Assembly: GCA_032718475.1 (NCBI GenBank)
Contig: JAUCBJ010001846.1
Location: forward strand, 124,001 to 188,000
Reading direction: 5' to 3'
Source: Nemertoderma westbladi
Taxonomy: Eukaryota; Xenacoelomorpha; Nemertodermatida; Nemertodermatidae
Length of the DNA: 64,000 nt
In this document: piece after piece, positions 28,740 through 37,698 of the stretch
How positions within the stretch are numbered: the stretch's first letter is position 1
How the letters are laid out: each line of letters begins with the position of its first letter
Translations under genes and position numbers: made by a program
The notes under the pieces: generated by a model
Told to the model about the DNA's origin: nothing
The model's database searches: none
Seen by the model: only the letters and a program-made list of their open reading frames with translations

Positions 28740-29480
28740 GTGGGATTAGTTGATCAGGGCGGTCGTTGTGAGGTGTTGCTGTCTGCAAACAATGTATCGG
28801 TGGTGCGTCAAAAACAAGTTATTCTTGATCAGGTGTCTTTAGCGGTTAATTCATTTGATTTTATAACCCTTATGGGTCCCAATGGTGCGGGTAAGTCGAC
28901 CCTTTTGAAATGTTTGATGGGGTTTTTTGCGCCTGACCAAGGTTGTGTGAAAAAAAAATCAGGGATTCGCATCGGTTATGTGCCTCAAGGATTTTCAATA
29001 AGCCCTTTAATGCCGGTTTCGGTGGCCTATTTTTTATCACTTAATCAAACCAAAAAAGATAAGCCTATTGAAGACATTATTCAAAAAACAGGTATTGCTA
29101 ATTTGCTTAAAAAACAATTGAGTGTTTTATCAGGTGGCGAGGTGCAAAAAGTGTTGTTAGCACGTGCACTTTTAAAACAACCGGATGTATTGATACTAGA
29201 TGAACCTACCCAAGGGTTGGATATATCAAGTCAAATAAGTTTTTATAAACTGATTGAATCTGTTTATAAAACGCAGCCATTGGCAGTGGTGATGGTGTCG
29301 CATAATTTGCATTTTGTGATGTCTGCCACCACACAAGTGGTTTGTTTATTTAAGCATATTTGTTGTGCAGGTAAGCCTAGTGTGGTGATTAAAGACCCGA
29401 AGTTTTCTGCCCTTTTTGGGGACGAGGTCGCGCAGGTGATGTCGGTTTATAAGCACTCTCATCATTGTGGTGACCATTGA
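28740..29480 (+). CDS. znuC: Zinc ABC transporter ATPase
   Basis: ZnuC hydrolyses ATP to drive zinc import. The 246-residue product starts at a GTG, supported by AAGGGG 8 nt upstream. Walker A GPNGAGKST, signature LSGGEVQKV, Walker B LILDEPTQGLD and the H-loop VMVSHN are all present, and the C-terminus ends in a His-containing tail (HSHHCGDH) as is common in ZnuC. It overlaps znuB by a TGATG junction. Confidence 0.93.
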   Translation: MGLVDQGGRCEVLLSANNVSVVRQKQVILDQVSLAVNSFDFITLMGPNGAGKSTLLKCLMGFFAPDQGCVKKKSGIRIGYVPQGFSISPLMPVSVAYFLSLNQTKKDKPIEDIIQKTGIANLLKKQLSVLSGGEVQKVLLARALLKQPDVLILDEPTQGLDISSQISFYKLIESVYKTQPLAVVMVSHNLHFVMSATTQVVCLFKHICCAGKPSVVIKDPKFSALFGDEVAQVMSVYKHSHHCGDH

Positions 29481-30271
29481 TGTTGGATCATTTTATTGTA
29501 AATGTCCTGATCGCAGGGATTGGTTTGGTGGTGATGACAAGTGTGGCGGGGTGTTTTGTGGTGTGGCGACGGATGGCATATTTTGGCGATTCACTGGCAC
29601 ATTCTGGTTTATTGGGTATTTGGTTGGGTCTTTTTTTGGGTTGGGATTTACATGTATCAATCATGCTAGTGGGTTTGCTTTTTGGTTTGCTGATAACCTA
29701 TTTGAAGCATTTTAGAGTATTGTCGACAGATACTTTATTAGGGATACTCGCGCATGCAAGTTTTGCATTTGGTTTACTTGCGATTGCCTTATCGGGTTAC
29801 CCAAATGTTGATCTACATACCTATCTTTTTGGAGACATTTTAACGGTTGATTTAGCTGATATTTATTGGGTGTTGTTGGTGGGTATGGGGGTAGTCGCAG
29901 CGGTAAGTTTTTATTGGTCAAATTTTGTATTAATGACCATTAGTCCAGCCCTTGCACAGGCTGAGGGAATCAATATTTTTTACCACAACTTAGTGTTGAT
30001 TATTATGATGGCCATAGTGGTTGCCACAGCTATTCCATTGTTTGGTGTGCTGCTGGTAACGGCCACATTAATTATACCGGCCGCCGCGGCTAGGCAGTTG
30101 GCTACATCACCCGTTGGTATGCTTTTTTTAAGTTTATTGTTAGGTGTGATTATGTTGTTGTTAGGTTTTTATTTGTCGTTAATTTATAACCTGCCCGTTA
30201 GCCCGGCTATTATTGTTACAGGTTTTTGCTTACTGATGATTTTATTGTGTTGGCGTCGATATTGGGGTTAG
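29480..30271 (+). CDS. znuB: Zinc ABC transporter permease
   Basis: ZnuB is the inner-membrane channel of the zinc importer. ATG 29480 shares its A with the znuC stop; a TTG one codon earlier is also possible. The 263-residue ABC-3 family protein has eight to nine membrane helices, the conserved RMAYFGDSLAHSGLLG near the N-terminus, and the late VTATLIIPAAAARQLA segment that contacts the ATPase. It is the end of the znuCB operon. Confidence 0.93.
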   Translation: MLDHFIVNVLIAGIGLVVMTSVAGCFVVWRRMAYFGDSLAHSGLLGIWLGLFLGWDLHVSIMLVGLLFGLLITYLKHFRVLSTDTLLGILAHASFAFGLLAIALSGYPNVDLHTYLFGDILTVDLADIYWVLLVGMGVVAAVSFYWSNFVLMTISPALAQAEGINIFYHNLVLIIMMAIVVATAIPLFGVLLVTATLIIPAAAARQLATSPVGMLFLSLLLGVIMLLLGFYLSLIYNLPVSPAIIVTGFCLLMILLCWRRYWG

Positions 30272-30342
30272 TTTTAAGATTATATTTTGGTGTATTGAGC
30301 GTTTGATTTTTTAGAATATGCAGTGATAGTTGTTATTATTGC

Positions 30343-30371
30343 TTGTAAGGTACTTGAAATGTCAGTATAGT
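30343..30371 (+). promoter_or_regulatory. Sigma-70 promoter of the TAXI-TRAP operon
   Basis: A -35 TTGTAA at 30343-30348, a 17-bp spacer and a -10 TATAGT at 30366-30371. It is 37 nt upstream of the substrate-binding protein start, and a strong AAGGAGG ribosome site follows at 30397-30403. Confidence 0.55.
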
Positions 30372-30407
30372 GAGTGTATAAGTTAGTTTTTGAAACAAGG
30401 AGGTTTC

Positions 30408-31397
30408 ATGATAACAATAAAAAGGTTAGTACCGATTCTTATTTCTATTTTGATAGTATCGACTTCAAACGTTGGGTTGGCTCAATCCAAGTTAAGGTCT
30501 TATATATTATCAACTGCTTCTTCAGGCGGGACATTTTATCCTGTGGGTGTAGGTGTGGCTACGTTGGTTAAAGTAAAATTACAGCCAAAGAAAAAAATAG
30601 CCATGTCAGCTATTACATCTGCCGGTTCTGGAGAAAATGTTAAATTGCTAAGAGCTGAAGAAGCGCAGTTTGCAATTTTGCAAGGTTTATATGGTAGTTA
30701 TGCTTGGAATGGTGAGGGTCCTTATAGAAAGAAGCAGGAATTTTTACGTTCGGTGTCTATGTTGTGGCAAAACGTTGAACATATGATTATTAATGATGAT
30801 CTTGTTCGATCAGGTAATGTTTCTGATCTTGGCAGATTAGGTAGAATTAATTTTTCAATCGGTAAGAAAAATTCCGGCACTGAAGGTTCAGGCAAGCACA
30901 TATTAGAGGCATTGAGTATTAACCTAAGGAGTTTTAATCTTGTTTATAAAGGTTATGGAGCGAGTTCTGAAGCACTTCAAAATGGTTCTATTCAAGGCAT
31001 GAATATTCCCGCTGGCCCACCGGTTGGCGCGATTACGATGGCATTTGCTAAGCTAGGTGATGATATTCGTATATTAAATTTTACAGATAGACAGCTTAGA
31101 ATGGTGAATAAGAAATATCCAATTTGGACTCGATATACGATTCCTAAAGATACATACCCAGATCAGGAAAAAGCAGTTCGCACAATTGCTCAGCCTAACT
31201 TTTTGACTGTTCATAAAGACGTCAATGAAAATGATGTTTATCTGATAACCAAGACTATCCATGAGAACTTGGCATTTTTAAATGCAATACACAAATCAAC
31301 CTATGCAATCTCTTTGAATAAGGCGACTAAGGGATTACCGGTTCCGCTTCATCCAGGGGCCGCTAGGTATTATAGGGAAAAAGGGATTATTAGATAA
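30408..31397 (+). CDS. TAXI-family TRAP transporter substrate-binding protein
   Basis: This periplasmic receptor feeds the downstream TRAP permease, which uses a Na+ or H+ gradient. The start at 30408 is fixed by the AAGGAGG site four bases upstream; an in-frame ATG at 30390 lies before that site. The 329-residue product has a signal peptide ending near GLAQS and the TAXI N-terminal motif STASSGGTFYPVG. It also has [15 protein letters not shown] and GKKNSGTEGSGKHILEA, typical of the NMT1/TAXI fold. The ligand is unknown; several family members bind glutamate or other carboxylates, which would fit the nearby glutamine synthetase. Confidence 0.92.
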   Translation: MITIKRLVPILISILIVSTSNVGLAQSKLRSYILSTASSGGTFYPVGVGVATLVKVKLQPKKKIAMSAITSAGSGENVKLLRAEEAQFAILQGLYGSYAWNGEGPYRKKQEFLRSVSMLWQNVEHMIINDDLVRSGNVSDLGRLGRINFSIGKKNSGTEGSGKHILEALSINLRSFNLVYKGYGASSEALQNGSIQGMNIPAGPPVGAITMAFAKLGDDIRILNFTDRQLRMVNKKYPIWTRYTIPKDTYPDQEKAVRTIAQPNFLTVHKDVNENDVYLITKTIHENLAFLNAIHKSTYAISLNKATKGLPVPLHPGAARYYREKGIIR

Positions 31398-31466
31398 ACG
31401 AGTTATATAAAAACAGTTAGTTTTTTAATAACTTTTAAGGTAAATTTAATCATTTAATAGTAAGAT

Positions 31467-31504
31467 AAAAACGGACAGGTCTTTGCTAGGTCTGTCCGTT
31501 TTTT
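31467..31504 (+). terminator. Intrinsic terminator between TRAP receptor and permease
   Basis: The arms ACGGACAG and CTGTCCGT (extendable by flanking A/T pairs) enclose a 13-nt loop and are followed by a run of T to 31504. It sits 70 nt after the receptor stop and 47 nt before the permease start. Partial termination here would give more receptor than permease, which is usual for binding-protein-dependent systems. Confidence 0.8.
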
Positions 31505-31550
31505 GTATGTTGTAAGAATTTTAATCTTTCAATCATGAGGTGACCTTATA

Positions 31551-33701
31551 ATGAGTTTAAGTATTGATTTAATAAGAAATAGAGCGATATTTTCTATTTC
31601 TGTTCTAGTCTCTTTGTGGCATATTTACGCGAATACTTTTTCTTTATTGCCTGATGAATGGAATTCTGTTATTCATTTTTCATCCCTTGCTTTTTTGGCC
31701 ATTCTTATTTCTCCTGTTAAGCTAAAACTTCCAGTTTTTACCTCACAAGATACTTTGTCTCGCATGGGGTTTGCTGTTGATTTGTTGATTGGGTTTTCTG
31801 CAATTTTAGTAGCCGGTTATTTAATTCTATACACAGATGATCTCTATGCTAGGGGCGTGATATTTAATCAATGGGATTGGTTTTTTTCTGTTTTAACATT
31901 GTTGTTAGCAATTGAATTTTCAAGACGAACCACCGGTTGGCTGATACCAATTTTAGCTATCATTGCATTCACGTATGTGATTTTTTGGGGTAAATATGTT
32001 AGTGGTATTTTTAATTTTCCTGGGCTGTCTCTGGAAACAACGCTCTTTAGGGTCTATTTTAGTGAAGACGGAATGTTTGGCAAAATTGCCCAAATATCGT
32101 GGAGCTATGTCTTTATGTTTATTTTGTTAGGGGCTTTTTTAAATAAAAGTGGTGCTAGTCGTTTTATTTTGGATATTTCAATTGCCATTGCAGGTCGTTT
32201 TGTTGGCGGTAGTGGTTTGGTTGCCATTATTGCCTCGGGTTTTATGGGGTCTATTTCTGGTTCGGCAATTGCTAATGTAGCCTCTACAGGGGTTATCACC
32301 ATACCGATGATGAAAAAAAGTGGTTTTTCAGCACCCTTTGCAGGGGCGGTTGAGGCAAGTGCATCAACGGGTGGGCAAATTATGCCACCCGTGATGGGAG
32401 CAGGTGCTTTTTTAATGGCCACCTACACGCAGATTCCCTATTCTAATATTGTCAGTGCTGCTTTCTTACCAGCAATTTTATATTTTGCCTCTATTTGTTT
32501 TTTTGTGCGTGTTAATGCCAAAAAGAATCACTTAAAGGTTGTTAATACAGACGAATTACCAAGATTAAGGGATGTTTTGAGTAAAGGTTGGTTTTTTACC
32601 ATTCCGTTTATTGTGCTGATTTGGCTTTTACTGATTGGTTATACACCCACTTATGCGGCCGGTTTTGGTATTGTCTCAGTGGTCATTTCTAGTTATTTTT
32701 CAACTCATAAAATGCGCTTGAAAGATATTTTATCTGCTTTATCAGATGGGGCAAAGGGTGCTGTGTCTGTTTCGATGTTATTAATTGTCATTGGTGTGAT
32801 GGTGGTCTCAATTAATACAACAGGTGTTGGTAATGTATTTTCGCTGATGATCACACAGTGGTCTGGGGGTAGTTTATTGATCGCATTAACTTTAATTGCC
32901 CTAGCCTCTTTAATTTTGGGGATGGGTTTACCAGTAACGGCCTCTTATATTGTGCTGGCAACATTATGCGCGCCTTTAGTTTATGGGATGTTAGCTGAGC
33001 AAAGTATTATTCAGCTACTGATCTCAGGGAATTTGGATGCAGGCTCTGTGGGTATTATTCAGATGCTTAATCCTAATATGGATTTTTCTAAAACATTGGG
33101 CTATGAACAGGCCGTCTTGGCAATGAAGCCTTTTTTAACCCTTGAAAATAATAGTTTACGTTCGCTACTGTTTGAGCAGGCGTTGTCCCTGAGTGATCGG
33201 TCTATTATGTTGTTAATTTCTCATATGATTATTTTTTGGCTGTCTCAAGACAGTAATGTTACACCACCTGTTTGCTTGGCAGCCTATACAGCAGCGGCGA
33301 TTGCGAAAGCTAAACCAAGTACCACTGGTTTTTATGCTTGGAAGATTGCCAAAGGCATTTATATTATTTCTTTTCTAATGGCTTACACGCCGTTGATAGG
33401 GGATAATTTTTACTTGTCTTTATATAGTTTTTTCATTTTATTATTTGGTTTGTACGGTTCTGTTGTTGTATTTGAGAAGTATTCAGAAGGGCCTGTTAGC
33501 AAATTGGGATATGGTTTATTCTTTTTAGCAACATTGGTGCTCTTAATACCGAATAATGTTTTAATACCTAGTAGTGTTTATTCAGTTATTCCAAGTTTTA
33601 TGATGATTGGTCAGAGTGTGTGGTTTGTGCATTTGGCAGCCATTTTATTGATAGGTTTTATAATTTTCAAAGGTATTAAATACAGTCAAAATCTGCGGTA
33701 A
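31551..33701 (+). CDS. TRAP transporter permease, fused small and large subunits
   Basis: The 716-residue membrane protein fuses the 4-helix (DctQ-like) and 12-helix (DctM-like) subunits, as is normal for TAXI systems. Visible DctM-type motifs are SGSAIANVASTGVITIPMM, ASTGGQIMPPVMGAGAFLMA and, in the second half, GMGLPVTASYIVLA and QDSNVTPPVCLAAYTAAA, the paired discontinuous helices that bind substrate and cation. The start ATG has GAGGTGA upstream. It works with the receptor encoded at 30408. Confidence 0.95.
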   Translation: MSLSIDLIRNRAIFSISVLVSLWHIYANTFSLLPDEWNSVIHFSSLAFLAILISPVKLKLPVFTSQDTLSRMGFAVDLLIGFSAILVAGYLILYTDDLYARGVIFNQWDWFFSVLTLLLAIEFSRRTTGWLIPILAIIAFTYVIFWGKYVSGIFNFPGLSLETTLFRVYFSEDGMFGKIAQISWSYVFMFILLGAFLNKSGASRFILDISIAIAGRFVGGSGLVAIIASGFMGSISGSAIANVASTGVITIPMMKKSGFSAPFAGAVEASASTGGQIMPPVMGAGAFLMATYTQIPYSNIVSAAFLPAILYFASICFFVRVNAKKNHLKVVNTDELPRLRDVLSKGWFFTIPFIVLIWLLLIGYTPTYAAGFGIVSVVISSYFSTHKMRLKDILSALSDGAKGAVSVSMLLIVIGVMVVSINTTGVGNVFSLMITQWSGGSLLIALTLIALASLILGMGLPVTASYIVLATLCAPLVYGMLAEQSIIQLLISGNLDAGSVGIIQMLNPNMDFSKTLGYEQAVLAMKPFLTLENNSLRSLLFEQALSLSDRSIMLLISHMIIFWLSQDSNVTPPVCLAAYTAAAIAKAKPSTTGFYAWKIAKGIYIISFLMAYTPLIGDNFYLSLYSFFILLFGLYGSVVVFEKYSEGPVSKLGYGLFFLATLVLLIPNNVLIPSSVYSVIPSFMMIGQSVWFVHLAAILLIGFIIFKGIKYSQNLR

Positions 33702-33724
33702 CTTTTAATACAGCCTAAAACAAG

Positions 33725-33730
33725 TATAAT
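33725..33730 (+). promoter_or_regulatory. Candidate -10 element of glutamine synthetase
   Basis: A perfect TATAAT 28 nt upstream of the glutamine synthetase ATG, just after the TRAP permease stop. The -35 region is weak, so an activator or an extended element may be needed. No sigma-54 signature (GG-N10-GC) was seen here. Confidence 0.4.
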
Positions 33731-33757
33731 GTCCGTATATTAATAAGGGAATTTGTT

Positions 33758-34810
33758 ATGTTTAAAGTTGCTGAGTATATTTGGCTTGATGGCACAACGC
33801 CCGTTAGTCAGATTCGTTCTAAAACAAAAGTAATATCTTTACCTGATGAGCCTAAGCTGTCTGATTTTTCAGCATGGTCTTTTGATGGTTCGTCAACCCA
33901 ACAGGCAGATGGCGGTGATTCTGATTGTTTGTTAAAACCCGTTTGCTTTGTGAGCGATCCATTTCCAGATGGCGGTGATTATTTGGTGCTTTGTGAAGTG
34001 TTAAACGCAGATGGAACCATACATATCTCTAATACCCGCTCTAAACTTCGATCAATTTTAGAATTAGGTGGTGCTAAACATGAGCCTTGGTTAGGTTTTG
34101 AGCAAGAATATACCATGTTTGAAAATCGAATCCCTTTAGGCTGGCCAGAACATGGCTACCCTGCCCCTCAAGGTCCTTATTATTGTGGTGTGGGCACAGA
34201 GCAAATTTTTGGTCGCAGCTTAGCCGTTGATCATATGCATGCTTGCCTTGAAGCGGGTTTATTTTATTATGGGTTGAATGCCGAGGTCATGCCCGGTCAG
34301 TGGGAGTTTCAAATAGGTCCGCGTATGTCCGATGAAGATGCAGGTGCACTTCAGGTTTCTGATCATGTGTGGCTAGCTCGTTGGTTGGCTCATCGGGTGA
34401 GTGAAGAGCATGGCATCCATGTTTCTTTTGATAATAAGCCCGTCAAAGGTGATTGGAATGGCGCTGGTATGCATACCAATTTTTCCACCAAAGCCATGCG
34501 AGACCCAAGCACGGGTAAAAAGACAATTGATTTAGCTATTGATCGTTTGGGTAAAAAGCATTTAGCGCATATTAAATTGTATGGTGATAAATTAGATGAG
34601 CGCCTAACGGGTCTTCACGAAACCGCCAGTATTCATGATTTTTCTGCCGGTGATGCTGACAGGGGGTGCTCAATACGTGTTCCCCGCATGGTAGCTGATA
34701 AAGGTTATGGTTATATTGAGGACAGACGCCCCGGTGCCAATGCTGATCCTTATTTAGTTGCAGCTCGTTTGTTAGCAACGATTTGTGATATTGATGACAA
34801 AGCACTTTAG
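33758..34810 (+). CDS. glnII: Glutamine synthetase type II (eukaryote-like)
   Basis: This enzyme makes glutamine from glutamate, ammonia and ATP. At 350 residues it is far shorter than GSI (about 470) and has GSII sequence: FDGSSTQQADGGDSD, GFEQEYTMFEN (metal ligands), GLNAEVMPGQWEFQIGP, GAGMHTNFSTKAMR, and DRGCSIRVPR near the C-terminus. No adenylylation-site region of GSI is present. GSII occurs in rhizobia, actinomycetes and some gammaproteobacteria such as Legionella (recall). It is monocistronic, with its own -10 and a strong terminator. Its place beside a TAXI transporter hints at linked glutamate use. Confidence 0.95.
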   Translation: MFKVAEYIWLDGTTPVSQIRSKTKVISLPDEPKLSDFSAWSFDGSSTQQADGGDSDCLLKPVCFVSDPFPDGGDYLVLCEVLNADGTIHISNTRSKLRSILELGGAKHEPWLGFEQEYTMFENRIPLGWPEHGYPAPQGPYYCGVGTEQIFGRSLAVDHMHACLEAGLFYYGLNAEVMPGQWEFQIGPRMSDEDAGALQVSDHVWLARWLAHRVSEEHGIHVSFDNKPVKGDWNGAGMHTNFSTKAMRDPSTGKKTIDLAIDRLGKKHLAHIKLYGDKLDERLTGLHETASIHDFSAGDADRGCSIRVPRMVADKGYGYIEDRRPGANADPYLVAARLLATICDIDDKAL

Positions 34811-34836
34811 TCATTAATTCAGGTTAATTGCTTATT

Positions 34837-34864
34837 GAAAAGGCAGACTTACGTCTGCCTTTTC
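34837..34864 (+). terminator. Intrinsic terminator of glutamine synthetase
   Basis: A perfect 12-bp stem GAAAAGGCAGAC / GTCTGCCTTTTC with a TTAC loop, followed by AATTTTTC, 26 nt after the stop codon. The arms carry A and T tracts on both sides, so it may work on either strand, but only the plus strand has a gene ending here. Confidence 0.85.
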
Positions 34865-35736
34865 AATTTTTCACAATTGTTTAATTTATGTGTACTGATC
34901 AATTTCATTTAAAGTAAATTTTGTCCAAAACATCTAAGGTTTTTTTATTGTTTAAAACTGCCTGTTAGGGGTTGTAATTGTCTGCTATTTTTGTTTTAAA
35001 AAAGAATCATAAATCATAGCTTGATCACATTATGGTCATGCTAGCTTTGACAGGTTTTGCCGCTACGTATACTTCTACAATAGCTATAACACAGAAAATT
35101 ATTGTTTTTTGTCACATGAGAACACTTAATGCCTTGTAATTGAAAAATGGTATGAAAGCCAACCAAAAGAAGGATGTAGAAAAGAAAACGATTGTAGAGA
35201 GATCGTCACAGAGGACATATTGGGTGGCTTTTCATATTGATAGTAAAGATCAAAATATGAAAAACACACCGAGATTAGTTTATTGAGGTGTTTCATGGCC
35301 AGTGTATTTCACAATATTTTAAAGTTGATTTGAGGATGATCAATTCCAATTTCCCCATCAAACTAATCCATGCGAATTGTTAAGCCAAATAGTTAAGTAT
35401 TTGAATATGAACATCATAGTTTTGGAAATAAGCACATAATTAAAAAAGTTATGAATAACTGAAATTACCAGATTAATAATTTTTTTGATACAACAAAATA
35501 CTTGAATCACAGCTAACGGTATTGTTACTTAGCGTGTTGATATTAATATCTTTATCAACCTTGTGAGATGGTCTTTCAATCATATGATACCGTGAAGATT
35601 TTCAAATTAACAAAGAATTCTTAAAATATTGTATTAATACCAATCTTTCTCACGAAAATTGGCTGTATTTAGAAGAATCAAAATACAAGCATTTACCCCA
35701 ACAATTGATCCGCTGGCAGTAGCAAAAACCTTTTAA
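34865..35736. other. Gene-poor stretch with a possible coding relic
   Basis: About 870 bases with no clear gene. A plus-strand frame from 35588 to 35722 reads as a natural-looking peptide (INKEFLKYCINTNLSHENWL, ending HLPQQLIRWQ) but lacks any start codon and is preceded by a stop, as if it were the C-terminal remnant of a lost gene. A 44-codon ATG frame at 35152-35286 has no ribosome site and is not called. No RNA gene, repeat array or phage gene was recognised. Confidence 0.45.
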
Positions 35737-35764
35737 TTGACATCTATAGGCATTGGTGTATATT
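35737..35764 (+). promoter_or_regulatory. Strong sigma-70 promoter of the rpsP operon
   Basis: A consensus -35 TTGACA at 35737-35742, a 16-bp spacer and a -10 TATATT at 35759-35764, 48 nt before the rpsP ATG. This is the best promoter match seen in the window and fits a ribosomal protein operon. Confidence 0.8.
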
Positions 35765-35812
35765 AGGAAACTTAAGAATTCATTAAATAATAGGGAATAG
35801 GAGTAAAAACAT

Positions 35813-36058
35813 ATGGTTAAAATTAGGTTGGCTCGTTTTGGGGCAAAGAAAAAACCTTTTTATCACATTGTTGCAACTGATGCTCGATCTCCCCGCGACA
35901 GTAAGTTTATTGAAAAGCTTGGTTTTTACAATCCAATCAATAAAAATGAATTTAAATTAAATCTTGAGAGAATTTCTTATTGGGAATCCCAAGGCGCACA
36001 ACCAACAGATGTTGTTAGTCGATTAATCAAACAATACCAGAAACTTGATTTGTCTTGA
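35813..36058 (+). CDS. rpsP: 30S ribosomal protein S16
   Basis: S16 binds 16S rRNA and is needed for 30S assembly. The 81-residue protein has the conserved N-terminus [41 protein letters not shown], and a short basic tail. It is preceded by an AGGAG site. First gene of rpsP-rimM-trmD-rplS, and its stop overlaps the TTG start of rimM. Confidence 0.98.
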   Translation: MVKIRLARFGAKKKPFYHIVATDARSPRDSKFIEKLGFYNPINKNEFKLNLERISYWESQGAQPTDVVSRLIKQYQKLDLS

Positions 36059-36543
36059 ACAAACCCACCCCACTGTTGATTGGTAAATTAGGCAAACCAT
36101 TTGCTCTAAAAGGTTATATTACAGTTATCTCTTACACAAATCCTCTATCCAATCTATTTAATTACCAGCCTTGGTATATTAAAGGCCAATCAATAGAATT
36201 TGAAGATTATCAGTCTCACCAAAAACGATCAATGGTCAAATTACCGGCTATTGAAACACCTGAACAAGCCCTTTTAATGAAAGGTCAGGGTATTTATATT
36301 GATCATTCACTACTACAAGCACCTGCCGCGAACGAATATTATTGGGACGATGTCATTGGCCTAGAGGCATTTGGCAATCAATCAGGCTATTTAGGCAAGG
36401 TGAATGCTATTATGCCAAACCCTGCACAAGATATATTAGTGATCAGTCAGCATGTAAAAGATCAGCCTGTTCTTGTTCCTTTTATTGATCAGTATGTGCT
36501 TGAGATTGATATGATCAATCAAAAGATTACACTTGAGTGGTAA
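36055..36543 (+). CDS. rimM: Ribosome maturation factor RimM
   Basis: RimM assists maturation of the 30S head and binds S19. The 162-residue product has the N-terminal beta-barrel ([16 protein letters not shown]) and the C-terminal PRC-barrel ([26 protein letters not shown]). The start is a TTG overlapping the rpsP stop. No ATG fits the conserved N-terminus, so the rare start and overlap imply translational coupling at reduced level. Confidence 0.92.
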   Translation: MNKPTPLLIGKLGKPFALKGYITVISYTNPLSNLFNYQPWYIKGQSIEFEDYQSHQKRSMVKLPAIETPEQALLMKGQGIYIDHSLLQAPAANEYYWDDVIGLEAFGNQSGYLGKVNAIMPNPAQDILVISQHVKDQPVLVPFIDQYVLEIDMINQKITLEW

Positions 36544-36546
36544 GGC

Positions 36547-37275
36547 ATGCATTTTGACATTATCACCCTTTTTCCAGACGCATTTGACGGGTTTAAAAAA
36601 CTAGGTGTCACCGGCCGTGCTTTGAGCAGCAAAGCTACCCTAAATTGCTGGAATCCAAGAGACTACAGTCCGTATAAAAATAATCGAGTTGATGACAGAC
36701 CCTATGGCGGTGGCCCGGGCATGGTGATGATGGCCGAACCCCTTTTTAATACGTTAAACGCTATCAGTGCTCAAAAACGAGTCAGTGATCGGCGAGTCAT
36801 TTATTTGTCACCCAAAGGATCAGCGCTTAATCAAATTGTCATTCACAAACTTCAATCCTGCAAACAATTGGTATTGGTAGCGGGTCGCTATGAAGGCATT
36901 GATCAACGATTCATTGACGAGGCCGTTGATGATGAAATATCAATTGGCGATTACGTATTATCAGGGGGTGAACTGGCTTGTATGGTGCTGATGGATGCAA
37001 TGTTAAGACAGATAGAAGGTGTTGTGGGCAATGAAGCGTCTGTTCGTCAAGATTCCTTCTTTAACCATCGACTTGATCATCCTCAATACACCTATCCCCA
37101 ATGTATTCAATCAAAAACAGTGCCATCTATCTTATTAAGTGGTCATCACGAGCATATTAAACAGTGGCGAATGCGAGAATCTGTTTTGCTCACTCAAAAA
37201 AATCGCCCTGATGTAATCAAAAAACACCCACTAAGTGTGGAAGAAAGAAAATGCCTAGAAATAGTCGATTGTTAA
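36547..37275 (+). CDS. trmD: tRNA (guanine-N1)-methyltransferase
   Basis: TrmD makes m1G37 in tRNAs and so prevents +1 frameshifting. The 242-residue SPOUT protein begins MHFDIITLFPDAF and has DRPYGGGPGMVMM, the trefoil-knot SAM site (VAGRYEGIDQRFID and IGDYVLSGGELA) and the catalytic-region RQDSFFNHRLDHPQYT. It follows rimM by 3 nt in the conserved operon order. Confidence 0.97.
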   Translation: MHFDIITLFPDAFDGFKKLGVTGRALSSKATLNCWNPRDYSPYKNNRVDDRPYGGGPGMVMMAEPLFNTLNAISAQKRVSDRRVIYLSPKGSALNQIVIHKLQSCKQLVLVAGRYEGIDQRFIDEAVDDEISIGDYVLSGGELACMVLMDAMLRQIEGVVGNEASVRQDSFFNHRLDHPQYTYPQCIQSKTVPSILLSGHHEHIKQWRMRESVLLTQKNRPDVIKKHPLSVEERKCLEIVDC

Positions 37276-37297
37276 TCAGCTAATTTAGGTTTATAAT
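37269..37297 (+). promoter_or_regulatory. Internal promoter before rplS
   Basis: A -35 TTGTTA at 37269-37274, a 17-bp spacer and a perfect -10 TATAAT at 37292-37297, 48 nt before rplS and overlapping the trmD stop. It would allow extra L19 (and aceE onward) independent of the rpsP promoter. Confidence 0.5.
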
Positions 37298-37345
37298 TCG
37301 TCTCTTTAAAAGTAGCGAATTAACCGAAAATAAAGAGGTGTTATC

Positions 37346-37690
37346 ATGCTCAACGTCGTTCAACAATTTGAGCAAAAACAGCTAAAAACAGGTATACCTG
37401 AATTTAGAGCAGGCGATACAGTGGCTGTCAATTGTAGAATCAAAGAAGGTAATCGAGAAAGAATTCAAACCTTTGAAGGGGTTGTGATTGCTAAAAAAAA
37501 CCGAGGCATCAATTCTGCTTTCACCGTTAGAAAAATCAGCTATGGCGAAGGGGTTGAACGCACCTTTCAAACACATAGCCCATTGATTGCATCCGTTGAA
37601 GTCAAAAAGCTCGGTCGAGTTCGTCGCGCCAAATTATATTATTTAAGAAACTTAAGTGGCCGTGCGGCGCGTATTCGCCAGCGTTACTAA
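37346..37690 (+). CDS. rplS: 50S ribosomal protein L19
   Basis: L19 sits at the 30S-50S interface. The 114-residue product has [50 protein letters not shown] and the C-terminal [15 protein letters not shown]. It is the last gene of the classic rpsP operon but is followed after 8 nt by aceE on the same strand. Confidence 0.98.
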   Translation: MLNVVQQFEQKQLKTGIPEFRAGDTVAVNCRIKEGNRERIQTFEGVVIAKKNRGINSAFTVRKISYGEGVERTFQTHSPLIASVEVKKLGRVRRAKLYYLRNLSGRAARIRQRY

Positions 37691-37698
37691 ACTTTGCA

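Noticed and set aside
29467-29715. 82-codon plus-strand frame overlapping the znuC-znuB junction
   Set aside because: It is an out-of-frame shadow of znuB with no family resemblance.
35152-35286. 44-codon ATG frame in the gene-poor stretch
   Set aside because: No ribosome-binding site, no recognisable feature, and this length is expected by chance.
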